Positions 51,079-57,802 of a stretch of DNA of 57,802 nucleotides are shown here, in pieces. The translations under genes were made by a program, and so were the position numbers. The stretch spans positions 1-57,802 of the forward strand of contig CAIKVZ010000171.1 in assembly GCA_903830985.1 (NCBI GenBank), in the 5' to 3' direction. Positions within the stretch are counted from its first letter, which is position 1; the number at the start of each line of letters is the position of its first letter. Under the pieces are notes generated by a model. It was not told the origin of the DNA. It made no database searches and was given only the letters and a program-made list of their open reading frames with translations. This stretch comes from an uncultured beta proteobacterium. GTDB lineage: Bacteria > Pseudomonadota > Gammaproteobacteria > Burkholderiales > Burkholderiaceae_C.

Positions 51079-51843
51079 TCAGAACTTGGAGAAATCCGGC
51101 TTGCGCTTGGCCATGAAGGCGTTGAACGCTTCCTGGGCGGCAGGCTCGACCATCATGCGGCCGAAAATCGGCGCTTCCTCGGCGATGCGCTCGGCCACGG
51201 CCGTGGCCTGAGCTTTCTTCATCAAGCGCTTGGTCTCCAGCAGCGAAGTCATGGGCTTCGCTGCCAGCTTGAGCGCCTGGCGCTGCGCCAGGGCGTTGGC
51301 TTCGGCCGGCGGGACAATGCGGTTGATCATGCCGATTTCCAGCGCCGTTTCGGCCATGAAGGGCTCGCCAAGGAGCAGCACTTCGGCGGCGCGCGGGTAG
51401 CCCATGAGCTGCGGCACCAGCAGGCTGGAGCCGGCTTCAGGGCACACACCCAGGTTCACGAAGGGCAGGGAGAAGGCCGCGTTGTCACCGGCGTAAACCA
51501 GGTCGCAGTGCAGCAGCAGCGTCGTGCCTATGCCCACAGCCGGCCCGCAAACCGAGGCCACGATGGGCTTGGCAAAAGTGCTGATGGCGCGCAGAAAGCG
51601 AAACACCGGTGAGTCCATGGTGGCCGCCGGGCCGTTGAGAAAATCCGCAATATCGTTGCCCGCGGAAAAAATCGTTTCATGGCCCTGGATCACGACCGCG
51701 CGCACCGCCTTGTCGCCGCCAGCCTGCTCCAGCGCGTCGGCCAGCGCAGCGTACATGGCAAAGGTCAACGAGTTCTTTTTCGACACGCGGTTCAGCGTGA
51801 GGGTCAGCACGCCGGCTTCAGTGTGGCTCAGGATATCGGTCAT
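51079..51843 (-). CDS. Enoyl-CoA hydratase/isomerase family protein
   Basis: The 254-residue crotonase-fold protein has AVVIQGHETIFSAGNDIADFLNG for the oxyanion hole, ASVCGPAVGIGTTLLLHCDLVYAGDNAAFSLPFVNLGV, and CPEAGSSLLVPQLMG. The residue that is Glu in classical hydratases next to the oxyanion-hole region is not clearly conserved, so an isomerase or related activity is possible. Chosen ATG at 51843 (MTDILSHTEAG); a frame extension to 51894 runs into the palindromic repeat. Part of the fatty-acid degradation run. Confidence 0.88.
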   Translation of the reverse strand: MTDILSHTEAGVLTLTLNRVSKKNSLTFAMYAALADALEQAGGDKAVRAVVIQGHETIFSAGNDIADFLNGPAATMDSPVFRFLRAISTFAKPIVASVCGPAVGIGTTLLLHCDLVYAGDNAAFSLPFVNLGVCPEAGSSLLVPQLMGYPRAAEVLLLGEPFMAETALEIGMINRIVPPAEANALAQRQALKLAAKPMTSLLETKRLMKKAQATAVAERIAEEAPIFGRMMVEPAAQEAFNAFMAKRKPDFSKF

Positions 51844-51898
51844 TGAATCGTTCTCACAGAATAGGCCGGGCTGGCCTTCCCGGCAATAAAACAAACGC

Positions 51899-51979
51899 CG
51901 TCATTGCGAGCGCAGCGTGGCAATCCACCTCGACAATAACAGCCTGGATTGCCGCGTCGCTCTGCGCCTCGCAATGACG
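51899..51979. repeat. Palindromic intergenic repeat (CGTCATTGCGAG family)
   Basis: The left arm (51899-51927) begins CGTCATTGCGAGCGCAGCG and continues with TGGCAATCCA. The right arm (51945-51979) begins TGGATTGCC and ends GCAATGACG as its inverse. The element lies between the enoyl-CoA hydratase start and the thiolase stop. Such CGTCATTGCGAG palindromes occur as dispersed repeats in several bacterial groups (established), so it is probably a mobile-repeat remnant that can fold in RNA. Confidence 0.85.
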
Positions 51980-51982
51980 TGC

Positions 51983-53179
51983 TCAGACGCGCTCGAATAT
52001 ACCCGCCGCGCCCTGACCCATGCCGACGCACATGGTGACCATGCCGTACTTCTTGTTGCCGCGGCGCAGCGCGTGGATCGCCGTGGCGGCGCGGATGGCA
52101 CCGGTGGCGCCCAGCGGATGGCCCAGGGCAATCGCGCCGCCCATGGGGTTCACCTTGGCCGGGTCCAGACCGAGCGTGCGGATCACGGCCAGCGACTGCG
52201 CGGCAAAGGCTTCATTCAGCTCGAACCAGTCGATGTCGTCCTGGTTCAGACCGGCGTAGCGCAGCGCCGCGGGGATGGCTTCGATCGGGCCGATGCCCAT
52301 GAGTTCGGGCGCCACGCCGCGCGCGGCAAAGCTGACGAAGCGCGCCAGCGGCGTCAGACCATACTGCTTGAGGGCCTTCTCGCTCACCAGGATCAGGGCC
52401 CCCGCGCCGTCGGAAGTCTGCGAGCTGTTGCCTGCCGTGACGGAGCCGCGTGCGGCGAAAACGGTCTTCAACTTGGCCAGACCGGCCAGCGTGGTGTCGG
52501 GGCGCGCACCTTCGTCCAGGCTCACCGTGCGCGTCGTGATGCCGACCTCGCCCGTGGCCAGATTGGGCACCCGGTCCAGCACCGTGACGGGCGTCATCTC
52601 GGCCGTGAAGTCGCCGGCGGCCATCGCGGCCAGCGCCTTCTGGTGCGAGGCCAGCGCGAAAGCATCCTGATCCTCGCGGCTCACCTTCCACTGGGACGCG
52701 ACCTTCTCTGCGGTCAGTCCCATGCCGTAGGCCAGACCCAGGTTCTCGTCGCGGGCAAACACTTCCGGATTGAAGGATGGCTTGTTGCCGCCCATGGGCA
52801 GCATGCTCATGCTCTCGGCACCGCCGGCGATCATCACGTCGGCCTGGCCCACGCGAATGCGGTCGGCCGCCATCTGGATCGCGCTCAGTCCCGAGGCGCA
52901 GAAGCGGTTCACGGTGATGCCGCCCACCGAATGCGGCAAACCGGCCAGCACCATGGCGACACGCGCCATGTTCATGCCCTGCTCGCCCTCGGGAAAGCTG
53001 CAACCGATGATCGCGTCCTCGATGGCATTCGGGTCCAGGCTCGGCACCTGCGCCAGTGCGCTCCTCACCGCAGCCACCAGCAGGTCGTCGGGGCGCGTGT
53101 TGCGGAAGTAGCCGCGGCCGCTTTTGCCGATGGGCGTGCGCGTGGCGGCAACGATGTAGGCGTCTTGTACTTGCTTCAT
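51983..53179 (-). CDS. fadA: Acetyl-CoA acyltransferase (thiolase)
   Basis: The 398-residue degradative thiolase cleaves 3-ketoacyl-CoA to acetyl-CoA and a shortened acyl-CoA. The nucleophile is Cys94 in [11 protein letters not shown], the acidic/His region [11 protein letters not shown] and the second Cys in CVGMGQG are present, with the usual N-terminus [19 protein letters not shown]. The start at the ATG at 53179 is family-typical. It follows the HCDH-ECH fusion by 199 bases and precedes the enoyl-CoA hydratase. Confidence 0.95.
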   Translation of the reverse strand: MKQVQDAYIVAATRTPIGKSGRGYFRNTRPDDLLVAAVRSALAQVPSLDPNAIEDAIIGCSFPEGEQGMNMARVAMVLAGLPHSVGGITVNRFCASGLSAIQMAADRIRVGQADVMIAGGAESMSMLPMGGNKPSFNPEVFARDENLGLAYGMGLTAEKVASQWKVSREDQDAFALASHQKALAAMAAGDFTAEMTPVTVLDRVPNLATGEVGITTRTVSLDEGARPDTTLAGLAKLKTVFAARGSVTAGNSSQTSDGAGALILVSEKALKQYGLTPLARFVSFAARGVAPELMGIGPIEAIPAALRYAGLNQDDIDWFELNEAFAAQSLAVIRTLGLDPAKVNPMGGAIALGHPLGATGAIRAATAIHALRRGNKKYGMVTMCVGMGQGAAGIFERV

Positions 53180-53229
53180 TTCGATCCTTTCAGAGATCAC
53201 AAAAAATATTGATTCCGTGTTTAGCCAGG

Positions 53230-53376
53230 ACAGCTGTTCGTGATTGAGCAAGCGTAGCGAGCGGACCTCAGGCTAGGCGGACGGAGCGCAGCAACCGCAA
53301 CGTACACCCGTACGTGAGGATTGCGAGCACCGCCCAACGACGCATGGGGTTCGCGCAGTAGCTTGATCATTTACGA
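53230..53376. repeat. Structured intergenic repeat between thiolase and HCDH-ECH genes
   Basis: This gap of about 150 bases holds no ORF. It contains the perfect palindrome ACGTAC (53300-53305) and GTACGT (53310-53315) around ACCC, plus flanking imperfect inverse sequence (GCAACC and GGATTGC). It resembles a dispersed Burkholderiales intergenic element, but this is from memory of such sequences and not from a search. Confidence 0.5.
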
Positions 53377-53378
53377 AC

Positions 53379-55778
53379 TTAATTACGGACAGGCTTGCCT
53401 GTACTCATCATCCCCATGATGCGTTCCTGAGTTTTCGGGTGCACCAGCAGTTCGCAGAAAGCCTTGCGTTCCAGCGTCATCAGGTATTCCTCGTTCACCA
53501 GGGTGCCGGCATCGACGTCGCCACCGCACAGCACATTGGCGATCAGGCTGGCGATGTGATAGTCGTGCGCGCTGATGAAACCGCCGTCGCGCATGTTCAC
53601 CAGCTGGCCCTTCATGGTGGCGCAGGCATTGCGCCCGGCCACGGCAAAGGGCTTGCGCTGCGGCGCGCGGTAGCCGGCGGCGAACATGGCTTTGGCCTGT
53701 CCCAGGGCGATGTACAGCAGCTCGTCCTTGTGCGGCACGATGACGTCACTGTCCAGCAGGTAGCCAAGTTGCCTCGATTCGAGCGCGCTCGTTCCCACCT
53801 TGGCCATGGCCGCAGCGGTGAAGCCTTCGATCAGGAAGGGCAGCAAGTCCTTGGCGGTGGAGGTCGCGGCGTTCTCCGCGGCACGGCGCGCGATGTAGGT
53901 CAGTCCACCGGCACCCGGCACCAGGCCCACGCCCACTTCCACGAGGCCGATGTAACTCTCCATCGCGACCACGCGTTTCGCGCTGTAGGCCGCAAGCTCG
54001 CAGCCGCCGCCCAAGGCCAGGCCGCGCACGGCGGAGACCACGGGAACGCTGGCGTAGCGGATCTTCAGCATCACGCGCTGCATCTCGCCCTCGACCTCGT
54101 CAATGGCACTCACGCCCGACATCATGAAGGCCGGCAGCATGACCTGCAGATCGGCACCGGCCGAGAACATTTCGTCGTTCGACCAGACCACCAGACCCTG
54201 GAAATCTTTTTCCGCCAGATCGACCGCCTGCGACAGGCCCTCGACCACGTCCGGGCCGATGGTGTGCATCTTGGTCTTGATGCTGGCGATCAGCACCTCG
54301 TCGTCGAGCGTCCACAAACGGATCGCGTCGTCCTCGTGCAGCGTCCGGCCGGCCGTCTTGGCCGAGGGCGCGTTCGCGCCCTGGACGCTTTCCGGGAAAT
54401 GCTGGCGCTGGTACACAGGCAAGGCGCGCGAGGGAATGAATTTACCGGCCGAGGCACTCCACGACCCTTGCGGCTGGTGCACGCCGCCGGCATCGGCCAC
54501 CGGGCCCTTGAATACCCAGTCCGGCAACGGTTCCTTGCACAGGGCGTGGCCCGCATCGATGTCCTCCTGGATCATCTTGGCCACCTGCAGCCAGCCGGCT
54601 TCCTGCCAGAGCTCAAACGGGCCCTGCTTGGCGCCAAAACCCCAGCGCATGCAGAAGTCGATGTCGCGCGCGCTTTCGGCAATCGTTCCCAGATGCACGG
54701 CGCAGTAATGGAACTGATCCCGCAGGATGGCCCACAGGAAGCGCGCCTCGGCACCCTGCGCATTGCGCAGCAGTTGCAGGCGTTCGCCCGCGGGCTTTTT
54801 CAGCATGCGACCGACGACGTCGTCGGCCTTGGCGCCGCTGGGCACGTACTCGCCCGATTCGAGCTCGAAGCGCATGATGTCGCGCCCGACCTTCTTGAAG
54901 AAACCCGCCTTGGTCTTCTGCCCCAGGTTGCCGATTTCCAGCAGCTTGGTGAGCACGGCCGGCGTGGCGAAGGCGCCGTAGAACGGATCGGTGTCGGCGC
55001 TCAGCGTGTCCTGCAGCGTCTTGATGACGTGCGCCATGGTGTCCAGGCCGACAACGTCGGCGGTGCGGAAGGTGCCCGAACTGGCACGGCCCAGTTTCTT
55101 GCCGGTCAGGTCGTCGACCACGTCGTAGCTCAGACCGAAGTTCTCTGATTGCTTCATGATGGCCAGCATGCCGGCGATGCCGACGCGGTTGGCGATGAAG
55201 TTGGGCGTGTCCAGCGCGCGCACCACGCTCTTGCCCAGGCCGCTGGTGGCAAAAGCCTCCAGATCGTCCAGGATATGCGGCAGCGTGGTGGGGGTATTGA
55301 TCAGTTCCACCAGCGCCATGTAGCGCGGCGGGTTGAAGAAATGGATGCCGCAAAAGCGCGGCTTGATGGAGTCCGGCAGGGCTTCGCTGAGCTTGGTGAT
55401 GGACAGGCCCGAGGTGTTGCTGGCAACGATCGCGGTTTCGGAAATGAAGGGGGCAATCTTGTGATACAGGTCGGTCTTCCAGTCCATGCGCTCGGCAATG
55501 GCCTCGATGATCAGGTCGCACTCCTTGAGAACCTCCATGTGCTCTTCGTAATTCGCGTGCTGGATCATGACGGCCTCGGCCGCCACACCCAGGGGCGCGG
55601 GCTTGAGTTTCTTCAAGCCATCGACCGCGCGCATGACGATGCCATTCTTCGGGCCTTCCTTGGCCGGCAGATCGAACAGCACCACCGGCACGCGGCAATT
55701 CACCAGGTGGGCGGCGATCTGCGCGCCCATCACGCCGGCGCCGAGCACGGCCACTTTTTTCACTTGAAATCGGGACAT
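53379..55778 (-). CDS. 3-hydroxyacyl-CoA dehydrogenase / enoyl-CoA hydratase fusion (FadN-like)
   Basis: The 799-residue multifunctional beta-oxidation protein has the dehydrogenase first and the hydratase last. The NAD-binding VAVLGAGVMGAQIAAHL is at residues 8-24. The dehydrogenase catalytic region is GIHFFNPPRYMALVELI, then two HCDH C-terminal domains (to about 480). The crotonase domain (about 490-720) has the oxyanion stretch VRGLALGGGCELAAYSAKR and VEVGVGLVPGAGGL. This order is the reverse of E. coli FadB and matches FadN/YusL types. Partner of the thiolase that follows. Confidence 0.92.
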   Translation of the reverse strand: MSRFQVKKVAVLGAGVMGAQIAAHLVNCRVPVVLFDLPAKEGPKNGIVMRAVDGLKKLKPAPLGVAAEAVMIQHANYEEHMEVLKECDLIIEAIAERMDWKTDLYHKIAPFISETAIVASNTSGLSITKLSEALPDSIKPRFCGIHFFNPPRYMALVELINTPTTLPHILDDLEAFATSGLGKSVVRALDTPNFIANRVGIAGMLAIMKQSENFGLSYDVVDDLTGKKLGRASSGTFRTADVVGLDTMAHVIKTLQDTLSADTDPFYGAFATPAVLTKLLEIGNLGQKTKAGFFKKVGRDIMRFELESGEYVPSGAKADDVVGRMLKKPAGERLQLLRNAQGAEARFLWAILRDQFHYCAVHLGTIAESARDIDFCMRWGFGAKQGPFELWQEAGWLQVAKMIQEDIDAGHALCKEPLPDWVFKGPVADAGGVHQPQGSWSASAGKFIPSRALPVYQRQHFPESVQGANAPSAKTAGRTLHEDDAIRLWTLDDEVLIASIKTKMHTIGPDVVEGLSQAVDLAEKDFQGLVVWSNDEMFSAGADLQVMLPAFMMSGVSAIDEVEGEMQRVMLKIRYASVPVVSAVRGLALGGGCELAAYSAKRVVAMESYIGLVEVGVGLVPGAGGLTYIARRAAENAATSTAKDLLPFLIEGFTAAAMAKVGTSALESRQLGYLLDSDVIVPHKDELLYIALGQAKAMFAAGYRAPQRKPFAVAGRNACATMKGQLVNMRDGGFISAHDYHIASLIANVLCGGDVDAGTLVNEEYLMTLERKAFCELLVHPKTQERIMGMMSTGKPVRN

Positions 55779-55833
55779 TTTCTAAACCTCCGTTCGGGCA
55801 GTCGCAGCACTGGCGCCCACCCTGGTAGACGGA

Positions 55834-55849
55834 CGAGCCGACCGGCTCG
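55834..55849. other. Hairpin upstream of the HCDH-ECH gene
   Basis: CGAGCC and GGCTCG form a perfect 6-bp stem with a GACC loop in the 92-bp gap between the DUF2147 gene and the HCDH-ECH gene. No U-tract follows. Confidence 0.35.
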
Positions 55850-55870
55850 CCGCGTGGAAAACATGGACCT

Positions 55871-56329
55871 TCAGGGAACGCGCACCCAGACCTGGGTGCG
55901 ACCCAACAATGCGAAACCGATGAAGCCGCGCACTTCCAACTTCTTGCCGTCCTCGATCGGCGTCATCTTCAGCTTGTAGACCTTGCCGTTGTCCGGGTCG
56001 ACGATGGTTCCGCCTTCCCACACCGTCTTGCCTTCGGTCTGCTTGGCGCCGCGGATGATCTCCATGCCGATCTTGGACTGGTCCTTGCGGTCATCCGTGC
56101 ATTGGTCGCACTTGTCGCCGACCTTGGAGTCCTTCAACAGGCTGCGTTCCACCTTGCCGTTGAGCACGCCACCGCCCACGTCGCTGATACGGATTTCGCC
56201 CTTGGGTGCTTTGGTCGCGTCGTCGATGCTGTGCCACAGGCCGATCGGCGTCATCTGCGCCTGGGCGGCAAAGGAACAGAGCGCGGCCAGCACACAAGCG
56301 GCGCGTTTGAAGGATGAATTAGTTGGCAT
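55871..56329 (-). CDS. DUF2147 secreted protein
   Basis: The 152-residue protein has a Sec signal peptide (cleavage near AAQAQ). It carries the DUF2147 pattern PIGLWHSIDDATKAPKGEIRISD, GKVERSLLKDSKVGDKCDQC with a Cys pair, GKTVWEGGTIVDPDNGKVYKLKM and LEVRGFIGFALLGRTQVWVR. The function is unknown; members are periplasmic small beta proteins. It sits between the acyl-CoA dehydrogenase and the HCDH-ECH gene of the beta-oxidation run, which is unusual for a secreted protein. Confidence 0.9.
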   Translation of the reverse strand: MPTNSSFKRAACVLAALCSFAAQAQMTPIGLWHSIDDATKAPKGEIRISDVGGGVLNGKVERSLLKDSKVGDKCDQCTDDRKDQSKIGMEIIRGAKQTEGKTVWEGGTIVDPDNGKVYKLKMTPIEDGKKLEVRGFIGFALLGRTQVWVRVP

Positions 56330-56360
56330 GAAGGTCTCCTCGTTGAAAGATTTATTATTT

Positions 56361-57802
56361 TCAGGCCAGTGCCGCGTCGGTGTCCATCAGCACCCTGGAA
56401 CCGGCGCGCGCCGTGCGCATCAGCGTGGCGGTTTCCGGGAACAACTTGGCAAAGTAAAACCGTGCGGTCTGCAGCTTGGCGAGGTAGAACGGATCCGCGT
56501 TGCCGCTGCCGATCTCGCGCAGTGCCACCTGCGCCATGCGGGCAAAGAAGTAGCCGAACACCAGGTGCCCGGCGACGCGCAGGTAGTCGACTGCAGCAGC
56601 GCCCACTTCGTCGGGGTTCTGAAAACCCTTGAAGCCCAGTTCGGTGGTGAACTTGTTCATCTGCTCGCCCAGCACGGCCAGCGGGTTGATGAACTCGGCC
56701 ATCTTTTCGTTCACGCCTTCTTCCGCCACCAGTTTGCCGATGAGCTTGCCGAATTTTTGCAGCGTGGCGCCGTTGTTGCCCAGCACCTTGCGACCCAGCA
56801 GGTCCAGGCTCTGGATGGTGTTCGTGCCCTCGTAAATCATGTTGATGCGGGCATCGCGCACGAACTGCTCCATGCCCCATTCCTTGATATAGCCGTGGCC
56901 GCCAAAGACCTGCTGGCACATGGTGGCCGCGGCATAGCCGTTGTCGGTGAGGAAGGCCTTGGCGATGGGCGTGAGCAGCGACAGCATCTCGCCCGAATCG
57001 CGGCGCACCTTCTCGTCCGGGTGGTGGTGCTCCTTGTCGAGCAGCAGCGCGCAGAACACCAGCAGGGCACGACCGCCTTCGGCGTAGGCCTTGGCCGTGA
57101 GCAGCATGCGGCGCACATCCGGGTGCACGATGATCGGGTCGGCCGCCTGGTCCTTGGCCTTGGGGCCGGTCAGCGACCGCATCTGGATGCGGTCCTTGGC
57201 GTAGGCCAGGGCGTTCTGATACGCCACTTCGGTCACGCCCAGCGATTGGTTGCCAACCCCCAGGCGCGCCGCGTTCATCATCACGAACATGCCATTCATG
57301 CCCTTGTTGGCCTGGCCCACCAGCGTGCCGTAGGCTCCGTCGAGCACGATCTGCGCGGTCGAGTTGCCGTTGATGCCCATCTTGTGCTCGAGGCCGCCGC
57401 AGTACACGCTGTTGCGCTCTCCCAGCGAGCCGTCGGCGTTGACGCGGAATTTGGGCACGATGAACAGGCTCACGCCCTTGATGCCGGGGGGCGCGTCGGG
57501 CAGACGCGCCAGCACCAGGTGCACGATGTTGCCAGCCATGTCGTGCTCGCCCGCGCTGATGAAGATCTTGTTGCCGGTGATGCGGTAACTGCCATCAGGC
57601 TGTGGTTCGGCCTTGGAGCGCATCAGGCCCAGATCGGTGCCGCAATGCGGCTCGGTCAGGCACATGGTGCCGGTCCACTCGCCGCTGGTCATCTTGTGCA
57701 GATAGGTCTTCTTCTGCTCGTCCGTGCCGTGCGTGGCCAGCGCAGCATAGGCGCCATGCGTCAGCCCCGGGTACATGGTCCAGGCCTGATTCGCGCTGTT
57801 GA
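56361..57802 (-). CDS. Acyl-CoA dehydrogenase, large C-terminally extended type (5' end outside window)
   Basis: This FAD enzyme performs the first oxidation step on acyl-CoAs. The visible part is about 480 residues and runs off the right edge, still open at 57802. Features: GTMCLTEPHCGTDLGLMRSKA for the FAD/substrate loop, ITGNKIFISAGEHDM, VYCGGLEHKMGINGNSTAQIVLDGA, QQVFGGHGYIKEWGMEQFVRDARINMIYEGTNTIQ with the catalytic Glu. The extra C-terminal domain typical of long ACADs of about 590 residues follows. It leads the fatty-acid operon. Confidence 0.95.
   Translation of the reverse strand, partial: NSANQAWTMYPGLTHGAYAALATHGTDEQKKTYLHKMTSGEWTGTMCLTEPHCGTDLGLMRSKAEPQPDGSYRITGNKIFISAGEHDMAGNIVHLVLARLPDAPPGIKGVSLFIVPKFRVNADGSLGERNSVYCGGLEHKMGINGNSTAQIVLDGAYGTLVGQANKGMNGMFVMMNAARLGVGNQSLGVTEVAYQNALAYAKDRIQMRSLTGPKAKDQAADPIIVHPDVRRMLLTAKAYAEGGRALLVFCALLLDKEHHHPDEKVRRDSGEMLSLLTPIAKAFLTDNGYAAATMCQQVFGGHGYIKEWGMEQFVRDARINMIYEGTNTIQSLDLLGRKVLGNNGATLQKFGKLIGKLVAEEGVNEKMAEFINPLAVLGEQMNKFTTELGFKGFQNPDEVGAAAVDYLRVAGHLVFGYFFARMAQVALREIGSGNADPFYLAKLQTARFYFAKLFPETATLMRTARAGSRVLMDTDAALA

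Noticed and set aside
53439-55148. 569-codon plus-strand open frame over the HCDH-ECH gene
   Set aside because: Antisense shadow; the minus-strand gene is certain.

Overview
The window is GC-rich chromosomal DNA of a betaproteobacterium, most likely order Burkholderiales and family Comamonadaceae (Rhodoferax-like). This is inferred from gene content and order: dusB-fis-purH, pilMNOPQ next to a divergent mrcA, cyaY/lptM-lysA, msrPQ, a metK with two LpxL-type acyltransferases opposite, yqgE-ruvX-pyrR-pyrB-pyrC', rubredoxin-pilGHIJ-chpA, and hemL. Forty-eight protein genes are supported, one of them cut by the right edge. No rRNA, tRNA, insertion sequence, prophage or CRISPR array was seen. The DNA looks like ordinary core chromosome with a few accessory insertions.

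Layout. 1-178 is an AT-rich non-coding edge. 179-3038 (minus) is the dusB-fis-purH operon. 3207-3683 (plus) is a small YqaA-type membrane protein. 3708-14332 (minus) is one long run: pilM, N, O, P, Q, two large Ig-domain lipoproteins, then aroK. This is the type IV pilus alignment/secretin operon with two unusual surface lipoproteins placed between pilQ and aroK. 14556-16949 (plus) is penicillin-binding protein 1A. 16951-19646 holds cyaY and, divergent from it, lptM-lysA and a diiron MBL-fold protein. 19652-22108 (minus) carries msrPQ and a diheme cytochrome c with a clear terminator. 22182-26098 holds the GTPase engB, two lipid A-type acyltransferases and metK. 26072-26393 is a 126-bp tandem repeat made partly of the metK 3' end.

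26387-30210 (minus) is yqgE-ruvX-pyrR-pyrB-pyrC', whose dihydroorotase-like protein lacks metal ligands. 30226-31722 (plus) is a photolyase that overlaps the end of chpA. 31679-41477 (minus) is a compact Pil-Chp chemosensory operon: rubredoxin, PilG, PilH, PilI, PilJ and a 1965-residue ChpA. 41600-43820 (plus) holds a ThiD-like protein without the catalytic Cys, and hemL. 43851-46518 (minus) holds an Atm1-type ABC exporter and an orphan solute-binding lipoprotein. 46584-50536 (plus) holds an acyl-CoA thioesterase and a GGDEF-EAL protein. 50521-57802 (minus) is a fatty-acid beta-oxidation operon: acyl-CoA dehydrogenase, DUF2147 protein, HCDH-ECH fusion, thiolase, enoyl-CoA hydratase and a hotdog thioesterase. 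Two palindromic intergenic repeats lie within it.

Functional themes are type IV pili (assembly at one end, chemosensory control and c-di-GMP turnover at the other), pyrimidine and purine synthesis, envelope building (PBP1A, LptM, LpxL-type enzymes), periplasmic methionine sulfoxide repair, and fatty-acid catabolism. The least ordinary parts are the two Ig lipoproteins in the pilus operon, the hexanucleotide tract in chpA, the metK-derived tandem repeat and the degenerate ThiD paralogue.
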